From Cryobacterium soli (GTDB lineage Bacteria; Actinomycetota; Actinomycetes; Actinomycetales; Microbacteriaceae), in NCBI RefSeq assembly GCF_003611035.1, contig NZ_CP030033.1, forward strand, positions 2,046,001-2,110,000: a stretch of DNA of 64,000 nucleotides. Direction: 5' to 3'. The first letter of the stretch is position 1, and every line of letters starts with the position of its first letter. The translations under genes were made by a program, and so were the position numbers. Below are positions 17,217 through 25,049 of this stretch, in pieces. A model generated the notes under the pieces. It did not search any database. It saw nothing but the letters and a program-made list of their open reading frames with translations, and was not told where the DNA came from.

Positions 17217-18647
17217 TCAGCCGAGCAGCGACCGGCCGCCGAGGAGAGCCTGGCGGCTGTCCAGCCGCAACTCGAGTTCACTCATCACCATCGCCGCGAG
17301 GTCCGTGAGGGTGGCCTGCTCGGCGGGTGTGAACTCGCGCGGCACGTAGTCGATCAGGCAGAGCGCACCGAGATTGTGGCCATCCCGGGAGGTCAACGGC
17401 ACGCCGGCGTAGAACTGCAGGCCCATCTCACCGGCAACCAGCGGGTTCGCCAGCGCCCGCGGGTCGCTCCGGGCATCGGTGACCACCCACGGTTCGGCCT
17501 GCAGGATCGCCGAGGCGCAGAGGCCCGCGTCGCGGTCGATCTGCTCCACGGTGAGGCCGTGCCGGGACTTGAACCAGATCCGGTCGTAGTCCACCACACT
17601 GACGAGCGCTATGGGCACCTGGAAGATTCGCGCCGCCAGGGCGGTGATGCGGTCGAAGGCACCGTCCGGCGGGGTATCCAACAGATCGTAACGGCGCACC
17701 GCCGTCATGCGGCCCTCCTCGTCTGAGGACTCGGGGGCGCCGGGCCGCACGATGGGCCGGGTGGCCGCCAGCTGCACGGGGACGCCGGCGCGGTGGCGGC
17801 CGGAGGCACCGATGATCAGCTGGCGCAGGGCCAGAACCAGGTCGTGCACGAGTGGGCGGTCGCGCGGGTCGCGAGCCGTCATGGCTCCGATCAGCCCGGC
17901 CCAAGCGGCCGGCACGGCAGCGGGAATTTCCGGGTCGTTCATCAACCGGGCCAGCGCGGAGGGCACGGCGGCGCCGGGGAACGCGACCACGCCGGTGAAA
18001 CACTCCAGCAGCACGAGGCCGAGAGCGTACACATCGCTGGCCGGGCCGACCGGGTCGCCCGTGGCCTGCTCCGGGCTCATGTAGTGGGCGCTGCCGGTCG
18101 CGGAACCTTCAGCGGTGAACCGCTCGGACTCGGCGAGCAGCGCGATGCCGAAGTCGGTGAGCTTCGCGCGGGTGCGGGAGTTGTCGCCGTTGTAGTCCAC
18201 GAGCAGCACGTTGGCCGGTTTGATGTCGCGGTGCACCACCCCGCGGGAGTGGATGTACTCCAGGCCCTCAGCGAGGTCGTAGGCGAGTTGAGCGATCTGC
18301 CGCACAGGAAGGGGACCGCGGGCGAGCTTGCGCTGCAGGTCGGCACCCTCGACGAGCTCCATGACGAGGTAGATGCGCGGCCGGGTGGGATCGCTGCGAT
18401 CGACGGCGGCGTCGAGCAGGGTGACGAGGCTGTGGTGGCTGAGCGAGGCGAGGATGTTGACCTCGTCCTCCTGGCGGCGCACATCGGCCGGAGCCGTGGC
18501 ATTGGCGAGGAAGATCTTGATGGCCACGTTGCGGCCCAGGAACTCGTCGGTGGCCTTGTAGACGGCACCCATTCCGCCCTGGCCGATGAGCTCGATCAGC
18601 CGGTACCGCCCGCGCAGCAAACCTGTCGCTGCCCCGTTCTCCGGCAC
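17217..18647 (-). CDS. Soluble Ser/Thr protein kinase fused to a GAF domain
   Basis: A 476-residue Hanks-type kinase with a C-terminal GAF domain. Kinase motifs: glycine loop GQGGMGAVY (22-30), lysine 44 in VAIKIF, HRDIKPAN from 139 and DFG at 165-167, then MSPEQATGDP. The kinase ends near 285. The GAF domain occupies about 315-460 (ARIFQVPIALVSVVDYDRIWF; LCASAILQAEPWVVTDA; GVPLTSRDGHNLGALCLID). No membrane segment or PASTA repeat is seen, so unlike PknB it is cytosolic. The GAF part probably senses a small ligand or redox state and regulates the kinase. No partner FHA or phosphatase gene is adjacent. Confidence 0.88.
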   Translation of the reverse strand: MPENGAATGLLRGRYRLIELIGQGGMGAVYKATDEFLGRNVAIKIFLANATAPADVRRQEDEVNILASLSHHSLVTLLDAAVDRSDPTRPRIYLVMELVEGADLQRKLARGPLPVRQIAQLAYDLAEGLEYIHSRGVVHRDIKPANVLLVDYNGDNSRTRAKLTDFGIALLAESERFTAEGSATGSAHYMSPEQATGDPVGPASDVYALGLVLLECFTGVVAFPGAAVPSALARLMNDPEIPAAVPAAWAGLIGAMTARDPRDRPLVHDLVLALRQLIIGASGRHRAGVPVQLAATRPIVRPGAPESSDEEGRMTAVRRYDLLDTPPDGAFDRITALAARIFQVPIALVSVVDYDRIWFKSRHGLTVEQIDRDAGLCASAILQAEPWVVTDARSDPRALANPLVAGEMGLQFYAGVPLTSRDGHNLGALCLIDYVPREFTPAEQATLTDLAAMVMSELELRLDSRQALLGGRSLLG

Positions 18648-18824
18648 GTTCTCCGCCTTTCCTGACGAGCAATCTTATCCGGCGCGGCACCCCCGTTCGT
18701 GTGCCGGCCGGGGCCCGGTTCGGCAATCGTTAGGTGGCCGTAATACATTCGCCGCCGCCGCGACCGCCGGCTTCTCGCAGGCGCCTCCCACCCGCCCGCC
18801 CTGCGGCTTCGCTAGTGTCGAACA

Positions 18825-19754
18825 ATGAGGTTCTTCGAGCGCCACCGTTTGTCCGCGCTCGCCACCGCCGCGCTTCTCATCGTGATCCTGGGCGGGGCCG
18901 CATTGATCACGTCGGCCGTCCGCGCGGAGCCGGCTACCGCCGACGCCGCCGCACCGGTGGTCCCCGTCGCGACGGACACGATCGACCTCGCCGGATTCGA
19001 ACCGGGCCGCATCCTCAGCGACTACAGCTTCTACAACGCCGCGGCCATGACCGAGGCCGAAATCGAGACCTTCCTGCAGTCGCGCAGCTGCATCCGCACC
19101 GATTCCTCCCCCTGCCTCTGGGAGTACCGCGAGACCACCACCGACGTGCCGGCCGCCGGCGCCGGCCACTGCGCCGCGTACACCGGTGCCGCCAACGAGC
19201 ACGCCAGCCGCATCCTCAGCAAGGTCGCCGAGGCCTGCGGCATCAGCCCCCGCGTGCTGCTGGTGCTGCTGCAGAAGGAGCAGTCGCTGCTCAGCCGCCC
19301 CACCGAGTCCGGGTACCTGCGCGCCACGGGTTACGGCTGCCCCGACACCGCCGATTGCAACGCGGACTACTTCGGCTTCTTCAACCAGGTCTACAACGCG
19401 GCCTGGCAGTTCCGGCAGTACACCCAGGAGCCCGATCGCGCCTACAAGATCGGCGCCGTCGACGTGGGCTACAACCCCGACGCCGAGTGCGGCGCCAGCA
19501 CCGTCGACATCCAGAATCAGGCCACCGCCAACCTGTACAACTACACGCCGTACCAGCCGAACGAGGCCGCCCTGGCCGACCCCGACAGTGACGGCGACGG
19601 ATGCTCCACCCACGGCAACCTCAACTTCTGGCTGTTCTACACGGCCTGGTTCGGCCCCGGCGGAACCGACCCGTACCCCGATGTCTTCGACGCCTGCCTG
19701 AATTACGCGCACGGCCAGGACTGCCGGGTGCCCGAACTGATCCCCGCCCAGTAA
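18825..19754 (+). CDS. Secreted lysozyme-like protein of unknown function
   Basis: A 309-residue exported protein. Residues 9-31 form a signal anchor or signal peptide. The body has FEPGRILSDYSFYNAAAMTEAEIETFL and GISPRVLLVLLQKEQSLLS, followed by YNAAWQFRQYTQEP. This layout resembles a group of actinobacterial exported proteins with a lysozyme-like fold, in which the glutamate of KEQSL could be catalytic; that is inference. Eight or more cysteines suggest disulfide bonds outside the cell. It is divergent from the kinase-GAF gene (177 bp between) and 39 bp upstream of the acetolactate decarboxylase. Confidence 0.6.
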   Translation: MRFFERHRLSALATAALLIVILGGAALITSAVRAEPATADAAAPVVPVATDTIDLAGFEPGRILSDYSFYNAAAMTEAEIETFLQSRSCIRTDSSPCLWEYRETTTDVPAAGAGHCAAYTGAANEHASRILSKVAEACGISPRVLLVLLQKEQSLLSRPTESGYLRATGYGCPDTADCNADYFGFFNQVYNAAWQFRQYTQEPDRAYKIGAVDVGYNPDAECGASTVDIQNQATANLYNYTPYQPNEAALADPDSDGDGCSTHGNLNFWLFYTAWFGPGGTDPYPDVFDACLNYAHGQDCRVPELIPAQ

Positions 19755-19793
19755 CCGGCACCGCGAGCACCAGCACCGGAGAAGGAGTACCCC

Positions 19794-20525
19794 GTGGACC
19801 AGACCCCCGCCGGCCGCCACCTCGTCTACCAGACCAGCCTGATGAGCGCGCTGCTCGACGGCATCTACGACGGTGACACCACGGTGGCCACCCTGCTCGA
19901 GCACGGCGATTTCGGCCTGGGCACGTTCAACGCGCTCGACGGCGAGATGCTCATCCTCGACGGCGTCTGCTACCGGATGCGCGCCGACGGCACGGTGACG
20001 CCGGCCGCGGCCGACGACCTCACCCCGTTCGCGGTCGTGACGGAGTTCGTGCCCAGTGTGAGCATCCGCGTCGACGAACCGATCACCCGGGACGAGGCGG
20101 TGGCGCTCATCAACGAGACCATGCAGTCATCGAACTACCTCTATGCGGTGCGGCTCACGGGTGAGTTCGACTGGGTGCGGGTGCGGGCCGTCGAGCGACA
20201 GGAGAAGCCCTACCGACCGATGAACGAGGCCATCCGGGGCGAAAAGACGATCGAATTCGGGCGTTCGGCCGGCGTCGTCGCCGGATTCCGCACCCCGCTC
20301 TACGGGCAGGGCATCGGCGTGCCAGGCGGCCACGTTCACTACATCGACGCCGCGCATCGACACGGCGGCCACGTGCTCGATTTCGCCCTGCTCTCCGGCA
20401 CCATCGACATCTGTATCGGCACCGACCTGCATCTCGAGCTGCCGCTCACCGCCGAGTTCAAGAACGCCGAGCTCAGCCCTGACGACCTCGCCGCCCAGGT
20501 CGACCAGGCCGAGAACCGCCGCTGA
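19794..20525 (+). CDS. budA: Alpha-acetolactate decarboxylase
   Basis: A 243-residue enzyme that converts 2-acetolactate to acetoin. The zinc-binding histidines are visible in GGHVHYIDAAHRHGGHVLDF near residues 178-198, and FNALDGEMLILDGVCY and PYRPMNEAI are family hallmarks. GTG start at 19794, preceded by GAAGGAG. No acetolactate synthase or butanediol dehydrogenase gene is adjacent, so acetolactate would come from branched-chain amino acid synthesis. The role is overflow metabolism or pH balance. Confidence 0.92.
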   Translation: MDQTPAGRHLVYQTSLMSALLDGIYDGDTTVATLLEHGDFGLGTFNALDGEMLILDGVCYRMRADGTVTPAAADDLTPFAVVTEFVPSVSIRVDEPITRDEAVALINETMQSSNYLYAVRLTGEFDWVRVRAVERQEKPYRPMNEAIRGEKTIEFGRSAGVVAGFRTPLYGQGIGVPGGHVHYIDAAHRHGGHVLDFALLSGTIDICIGTDLHLELPLTAEFKNAELSPDDLAAQVDQAENRR

Positions 20526-20527
20526 GG

Positions 20528-20551
20528 GAGCTCGACAAGCTCGATCAACGA
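20528..20551. repeat. 24-bp dispersed repeat, copy 1
   Basis: On the minus strand this reads TCGTTGATCGAGCTTGTCGAG followed by CTC in the last three positions of the unit. It matches the copy at 31758-31781 in 23 of 24 positions. It starts 2 bases after the budA stop. The inner TCGAGCTTGTCGA can form a small hairpin. Confidence 0.7.
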
Positions 20552-20582
20552 TGGGGCGATCAACCATCACACCCGAAGCTCG

Positions 20583-20864
20583 TCAGGACGCGGTCTGGTA
20601 CCCGGGCCACAGCGCCACATCCAGCCCGCGCTCGAGCTTGGCGATGGTCTCCATGTCTGGCCAGGCCCGGCCCTCCAGAATCCCGATCAGGGTCGCGTGG
20701 TTCATCCCGCAGGCCTCCGCGGCGCTTCGAATGCTTCTCTCCCCGATAGCCCGGCGCAGATTGGCCGCAAACACTCGGGCCACCTCCCCGATCGCGTCGC
20801 TGGCGGGCCCATCCGGCCACGCCGTGACCAGCTCATTGGGCTTCAGGCGCATGGTGCGAGACAT
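20583..20864 (-). CDS. Small XRE-type helix-turn-helix protein
   Basis: A 93-residue protein with an XRE/Cro-like helix-turn-helix over about residues 32-85 (ANLRRAIGERSIRSAAEACGMNHATLIGILEGRAWPDMETIAKLERGL). The N-terminal 25 residues are not recognised. Start at the ATG at 20864 because the domain follows and the upstream frame is unlike a protein. No toxin or phage gene is adjacent; it is probably a stand-alone regulator. Confidence 0.7.
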   Translation of the reverse strand: MSRTMRLKPNELVTAWPDGPASDAIGEVARVFAANLRRAIGERSIRSAAEACGMNHATLIGILEGRAWPDMETIAKLERGLDVALWPGYQTAS

Positions 20865-20940
20865 TCCCCCAGCGTAGGCCGCCGCCCGGCCCTGCCCGAA
20901 CGAAGCGGTGCCAACACGCTGCACCACCCAGCAGGTCGAC

Positions 20941-22287
20941 TCAGGGCGTCCACCACGGCCGCAACGGCAGCTCGCCGACACCGCCCTGCTTGCCCGGCCT
21001 GGTCAACAGAATCTGATGCAACTGGATGCCGTTGCTCTCGAACCCGAGCCGAGACCCTGCCATGTACAGACCCCACACCTTCGCGGTGGGGAGCCCGACC
21101 TCGGCGACCGCCTCATCCCAGTGCTCGACGAGGTTGGCACACCAATCGCGCAGCGTCATCGCGTAGTGCGGTCTCAGGTTCTCGTCGTGCAGCACCTCCA
21201 GGCCGATGTCCTGGGCATCACTGATGATCCGGCCCGATCCGGTGAGCTCCCCGTCGGGGAAGACGTAGCGATCAATGAAACCGCGCGCCTCGGGCAGTTT
21301 TCGGTTCTCGGGCCGGGTGATGCTGTGATTGAGCAGCAGCCCGCCGGGGCGCAGCCGGGATTGCAGAAAGCCGAAGTATGACGGATAGTTGCGCAGGCCG
21401 ATGTGCTCGAGCAGCCCGATCGAGGACACCGCGTCGAATCCCGTCTCCGTGACGTCGCGATAGTCGCCGTACCGAACCTCGGCCAGGTCGCTCAAGCCCT
21501 CGTCTGCGATGGCGCGACGCGCCCACCCGGCCTGCTCGGTCGACAGCGTCACACCGGTGGCCCGCACGCCACGGCGTGCGGCGTAGCGCACCATGCCGCC
21601 CCAGCCGCATCCGACGTCGAGCAACCGGTCGCCCGGTGTCAGCCGCAACTTCTCGAAGACGAGCCGGTACTTGTTCTCCTGCGCCTCCTCGAGTGAGGCG
21701 CTCCCGCGGGGGTAACACGCGCAGGTGTAGGTCATCGACGGCCCGAGCACCAGCTCGTAGAAGGTGTTCGAGACGTCGTAGTGGTGGTGGACCGCCTCCG
21801 CGTCACGGGTCTTGCTGTGCCGCAGTCCCCCGGCGATCCTGCGCCATCGGGGCTGAGCTTCCTGGGGAGGCGGCGCTATCGGGCGCAGGTGTTCGACGCC
21901 GACGGAGCGGATGATGTCGACCATCGTCCGCACCGGTGGGCGGATGAAGATGAGGCTGTCGGCGAGGGCTTTGAGCAGTTCATAGGGGTCCCCGGGGTGC
22001 ACACCGCGGATATCGAGGTCGCCGGCGATGTAGGCGCGGGCGAGACCGAGGTCTCCACGGCCGGTGGCGAGGTAGCTCGTGCCGCGCGGGGTCTTCAGGT
22101 CCAGTCCGAACGACGCGTCAGGCGGTCCTGCGGAACTCCCGTCGTAGGCGGTGAACCGCAGCGGAAGCCGACCGCCGGCCAAGATCTCCAGCACCTCGGC
22201 GAGTGAGTACCTCCCCGCCGTTCTCGCTTTCCCCGTCGTTACCGCCGGCGACGGCGAGGTCGTCGAGCGGTCCTTGAACGTGGTCAT
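20941..22287 (-). CDS. SAM-dependent fatty-acyl methyltransferase (Cfa/TmsB-like)
   Basis: A 448-residue enzyme of the cyclopropane-fatty-acid synthase family. The SAM site is DRLLDVGCGWGGMVRYAARRG, and the substrate-handling part contains HYDVSNTFYELVLGPSMTYTCACY and SIGLLEHIG. It methylates the double bond of membrane phospholipid acyl chains using S-adenosylmethionine. Its ATG overlaps by 4 bases the stop of an FAD-linked oxidoreductase. In mycobacteria and other actinobacteria this gene pair (BfaB/TmsB with BfaA/TmsA) makes 10-methyl branched (tuberculostearic-type) fatty acids, so that product is more likely than a cyclopropane ring. Enzyme class is sure; the product is inferred from the pairing. 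Confidence 0.87.
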   Translation of the reverse strand: MTTFKDRSTTSPSPAVTTGKARTAGRYSLAEVLEILAGGRLPLRFTAYDGSSAGPPDASFGLDLKTPRGTSYLATGRGDLGLARAYIAGDLDIRGVHPGDPYELLKALADSLIFIRPPVRTMVDIIRSVGVEHLRPIAPPPQEAQPRWRRIAGGLRHSKTRDAEAVHHHYDVSNTFYELVLGPSMTYTCACYPRGSASLEEAQENKYRLVFEKLRLTPGDRLLDVGCGWGGMVRYAARRGVRATGVTLSTEQAGWARRAIADEGLSDLAEVRYGDYRDVTETGFDAVSSIGLLEHIGLRNYPSYFGFLQSRLRPGGLLLNHSITRPENRKLPEARGFIDRYVFPDGELTGSGRIISDAQDIGLEVLHDENLRPHYAMTLRDWCANLVEHWDEAVAEVGLPTAKVWGLYMAGSRLGFESNGIQLHQILLTRPGKQGGVGELPLRPWWTP

Positions 22288-23702
22288 CGTCGTTGCACCG
22301 CCTTGGCATAGAGGTCGAGGAGCCGGGAATCAGGGTCGTAGGTGTTTTTCACGGCCCGGTAGCTGTCCCCGCCATAGAGTTCGTCGAACTCCTCCCGGGA
22401 GTAGTAGGAGTCGGAGTACAGCGACTTGTGCCCGTCCAGCTCGCGGACCCTGCGTTCGATGAGGCGGTTCGTCGCCCCTTCGGTGGCGCCGACCGGCACC
22501 GTGGACCAGAAGCCGACGTTCACGTAGCTCTGCCGGGGCCGGATCGGGTAGAGCGGCCAGCTGTTCTCGCCCTGCAACCGCAGAGGGCACAGCCAGATCG
22601 GCGTGATCGGCACGGTGTCCAGGAACCAGTCCAGGAAATCAGCGCATCGCCCTATCGGCACCTCGATGTCCTGCACGACGCGTTCGCGTGGTGGTCGGCC
22701 GCGAATCTTCTCGATGTGATCGCCGATGTGGAACCGTTGTTCGTATTTCATCAGATTCCCGTAGACGCTGCTGCGCCGGTAGCGTCGTGGCCAGAGCCTG
22801 CGGATCTGCGGATTCTGTGCACCGAACGCCTCCGAGCACCAGAACCAGTCGGTGTCCCACCGCCAGAGGTAGTCGTGGACGGTGAGGCGGTCATCCGTCA
22901 CCCCGGTGTCGTGCCGGATGGAGCGATAGTAGATCTGCTGGCCGGTGTAGTCGCTGACGGACCCGGGCGCACCGGTCTTCCGGCCGAGGCAGAGATAGCT
23001 TTCCGCCGTGCCGAACACCACGCCGTCGAGGTAGTCGACCCGGTCCCCGTCGAAGCTCCCGGTCTCGATGATGTCCTGCATGGCCCTGACCAGGTCGAGG
23101 AGCGAGTGGAAGCGCACGTGGCTGATCGCGACGAACGGTTGGACGGGTTCGAGTGCGATGCGCAAGCGCACCGCGTAGCCCAGGGTTCCATACGAGTTGG
23201 GGAAGGCTTGGAACAGATCGGAGTGCTCGTGTGGGGATGCGGTGAGCACCTCGCCGGCGCCGGTCAGGATGTCCATCTCCAGCACCGATTCGTGCGGCAG
23301 GCCGTTGCGGAACGACGTCGACTCGATGCCGAGGCCGGTGACCGCACCGCCGAGCGTGATGGTCTTCAACTGAGGCACCACCAGCGGTGCCAGTCCAGAC
23401 GGAAGGGTCGCGGCAACGAGGTCCTCATAGGTGCACATGCCGGCCACGTCGGCTGTTCGTGTCTCTGCGTCAATTGCGATGAGGCCGGTCAGCCCGGAGG
23501 TGTCCAGGCCCCGCTCGCTGGTGTTGACGCGTGCCCGGAACAGATTCGACGTGGGCTTGGCCAGCCGGATCGGGGCACCGTCGGGTACGTCCCGATAGCT
23601 CTCGAGAAGGCGCTCCACGCCAACGGCATGAGCGCGCTTCGCATCGACAAGAGCGGGCACGCCCACACGATAGCCCGCGGTCGCCCCGCCCGCGACGGGC
23701 AT
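22284..23702 (-). CDS. FAD-linked oxidoreductase (TmsA/BfaA-like)
   Basis: About 472 residues. The FAD-binding type 4 domain is visible as SNLFRARV, MCTYEDLVAATLPSGLAPLVVPQLKTITLGGAVTGLGIESTSFRNGLPHESVLEMDILT, as in vanillyl-alcohol-oxidase-type enzymes and DHCR24 (Delta24-sterol reductase). Partner proteins in 10-methyl fatty acid synthesis reduce the 10-methylene group left by the methyltransferase. The ATG at 23702 is chosen because GGGGAGG lies 4 bases before it; a GTG at 23666 is an alternative that would shorten the protein to 460 residues. It is translationally coupled (ATGA) to the methyltransferase. No heme-binding or membrane segment seen. Confidence 0.82.
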   Translation of the reverse strand: MPVAGGATAGYRVGVPALVDAKRAHAVGVERLLESYRDVPDGAPIRLAKPTSNLFRARVNTSERGLDTSGLTGLIAIDAETRTADVAGMCTYEDLVAATLPSGLAPLVVPQLKTITLGGAVTGLGIESTSFRNGLPHESVLEMDILTGAGEVLTASPHEHSDLFQAFPNSYGTLGYAVRLRIALEPVQPFVAISHVRFHSLLDLVRAMQDIIETGSFDGDRVDYLDGVVFGTAESYLCLGRKTGAPGSVSDYTGQQIYYRSIRHDTGVTDDRLTVHDYLWRWDTDWFWCSEAFGAQNPQIRRLWPRRYRRSSVYGNLMKYEQRFHIGDHIEKIRGRPPRERVVQDIEVPIGRCADFLDWFLDTVPITPIWLCPLRLQGENSWPLYPIRPRQSYVNVGFWSTVPVGATEGATNRLIERRVRELDGHKSLYSDSYYSREEFDELYGGDSYRAVKNTYDPDSRLLDLYAKAVQRR

Positions 23703-23824
23703 CCACCCTCCCCGTCGCAGAGCTCCTGCAATTTCGGCACCGGCCCGGCCGCGCCCTCGTATTCCCGCGGGTGCTGGATAGGTGCGCGGGCGAATGGCAG
23801 GAGTTATGCACCGATCGGCACGGC

Positions 23825-23947
23825 TCAGCCCTGTCGGGCCTTCAGGCGCGGGTTCTTCTTGTTGATCACGAACACCCGGCCTCGCCGGTGCACGATCTGG
23901 GCGCCGGGGAGCTTCTTGAGGGCTTGGAGCGAATTGCGGACCTTCAT
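23825..23947 (-). CDS. rpmJ: Ribosomal protein L36, cysteine-free (zinc-independent) form
   Basis: A 40-residue protein beginning [20 protein letters not shown] and continuing with [20 protein letters not shown]. It aligns with bacterial L36 but has none of the zinc-binding cysteines of the standard form. Such C-minus paralogues replace the zinc form during zinc starvation and free zinc for the cell. AAGGAAGG precedes the ATG. The gene is divergent from a CobW-like GTPase with a Zur-like box in the 47-base gap, which fits zinc control. Confidence 0.9.
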   Translation of the reverse strand: MKVRNSLQALKKLPGAQIVHRRGRVFVINKKNPRLKARQG

Positions 23948-23964
23948 GGCCACACCTTCCTTGA

Positions 23965-23979
23965 TGAGAATGAATATCA
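23965..23979. promoter_or_regulatory. Zur-like box
   Basis: TGAGAATGAATATCA matches the actinobacterial Zur pattern TGA-N-AAT-N-ATT-N-TCA with one mismatch. It lies midway in the 47-base gap between rpmJ and the CobW-like gene, where a bound repressor would block both promoters. Confidence 0.65.
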
Positions 23980-23981
23980 AT

Positions 23982-23987
23982 TAGAGT
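23982..23987 (+). promoter_or_regulatory. -10 element of a leaderless promoter
   Basis: TAGAGT ends 7 bases before the ATG of the CobW-like gene, and no ribosome binding site is present. This spacing means transcription would start at or within one base of the start codon, giving a leaderless mRNA. Confidence 0.55.
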
Positions 23988-23994
23988 AACAGCC

Positions 23995-25029
23995 ATGACA
24001 CCGACTTCATTCCTCACCGTCAACCTTGTCAGCGGACTGCCCGGCGCCGGCAAGACCTCCATCGCCCGGGCGAGCGGGCGAAGGAACATCGGCCTGCAGG
24101 CATCGGATCCCGAGACCGTGGGCCTCGCCATTGCGAGCGCCAACACCTCGACCGACGTCATGCTCGAGGTGCACCCCTCTGCCGCCCCGGTGGATGTCGC
24201 CATCTCGGTCATCGCGGCCGGTGACCCGGCCCTCCGACCCGGCACCGCCGCCATCCGTCTGGGCAATTTCGTCAGCGTGCTCGACGCCTCCAGCTTTTGG
24301 CGGGACATCCGCAGCGACAGGCTCGCGCCCGAGCCCCCGGTTCCCTGCGTCACGCACGGTGAGCACGACCGCACCGTCGCGGATGCCCTCGTGCAGCAGA
24401 TCGAGTGGGCCAGCGTGGTGGTGATCAACAAGACCGACCTCGCCAGCGCGGCCGACTGCGCAGACCTGCGCGACTTCGTGCGCCTGCTCAACCCGTCCAG
24501 CCACGTCGTCTTCGCCCGGCACGGACGCAGCGCGGTCAGCCCGTGGCTGCCGCCGCGGGAAGACATGCTGCACTGGCTGCAGCAGAGCCCCGGCTGGATC
24601 CGGCAGCTGAACGGCGAGGGCCTGCTGGCGTCCAGCCGCACCGGTCTCGGCTGCGTCGTCTACCGCGATCCGCGTCCGTTCCACCCGGGCCGGCTGGCCG
24701 ACTTTCTCAGCGACAGATCCGCCCAGTCGGGTGAAATCCTGCGATCACGCGGACTCTTCCGCCTCGCGACCCGCCCTCACGTCGTCGGCTCCTGGAACAG
24801 CGCCGGCCCGACCATCGAGTTCGAGCCGACCGGAATGGGCAGTCACGACCCCGACTCCCCCTGGGGCCAAGAGATCGCCTTTTTCGGCCGCAATCTCGAT
24901 GCCGCCACCCTCACCGCCAACCTCGATGCCTGCCTGCTCGACGACCGCGAGTTCATCGGCGGACCCCTGGAGTGGAGGAGCCTGGCCGACCCGTTCCCAG
25001 CCTGGGACCTGGACAGGGACGACGCCTAG
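23995..25029 (+). CDS. CobW/COG0523-like GTPase, putative zinc metallochaperone
   Basis: A 344-residue P-loop GTPase. Walker A is GLPGAGKT (14-21), the guanine specificity motif NKTD is at 145-148 and a CobW C-terminal domain follows, including HPGRLADFL. COG0523 proteins deliver zinc to target enzymes during shortage. The Zur-like box and the C-minus rpmJ across the gap support that role. The segment between the P-loop and LEVHPSAAPVDVA is only about 40 residues, against roughly 90 in standard members, and the metal-binding CXCC motif is absent. It may bind metal through C118, H121 and H124 instead, or act in another way. Confidence 0.8.
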   Translation: MTPTSFLTVNLVSGLPGAGKTSIARASGRRNIGLQASDPETVGLAIASANTSTDVMLEVHPSAAPVDVAISVIAAGDPALRPGTAAIRLGNFVSVLDASSFWRDIRSDRLAPEPPVPCVTHGEHDRTVADALVQQIEWASVVVINKTDLASAADCADLRDFVRLLNPSSHVVFARHGRSAVSPWLPPREDMLHWLQQSPGWIRQLNGEGLLASSRTGLGCVVYRDPRPFHPGRLADFLSDRSAQSGEILRSRGLFRLATRPHVVGSWNSAGPTIEFEPTGMGSHDPDSPWGQEIAFFGRNLDAATLTANLDACLLDDREFIGGPLEWRSLADPFPAWDLDRDDA

Positions 25030-25049
25030 GGAAACGTCGGGTACCGCCG

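Noticed and set aside
20583..20864. Phage repressor or prophage remnant
   Set aside because: A lone XRE protein without integrase, attachment site or other phage genes.
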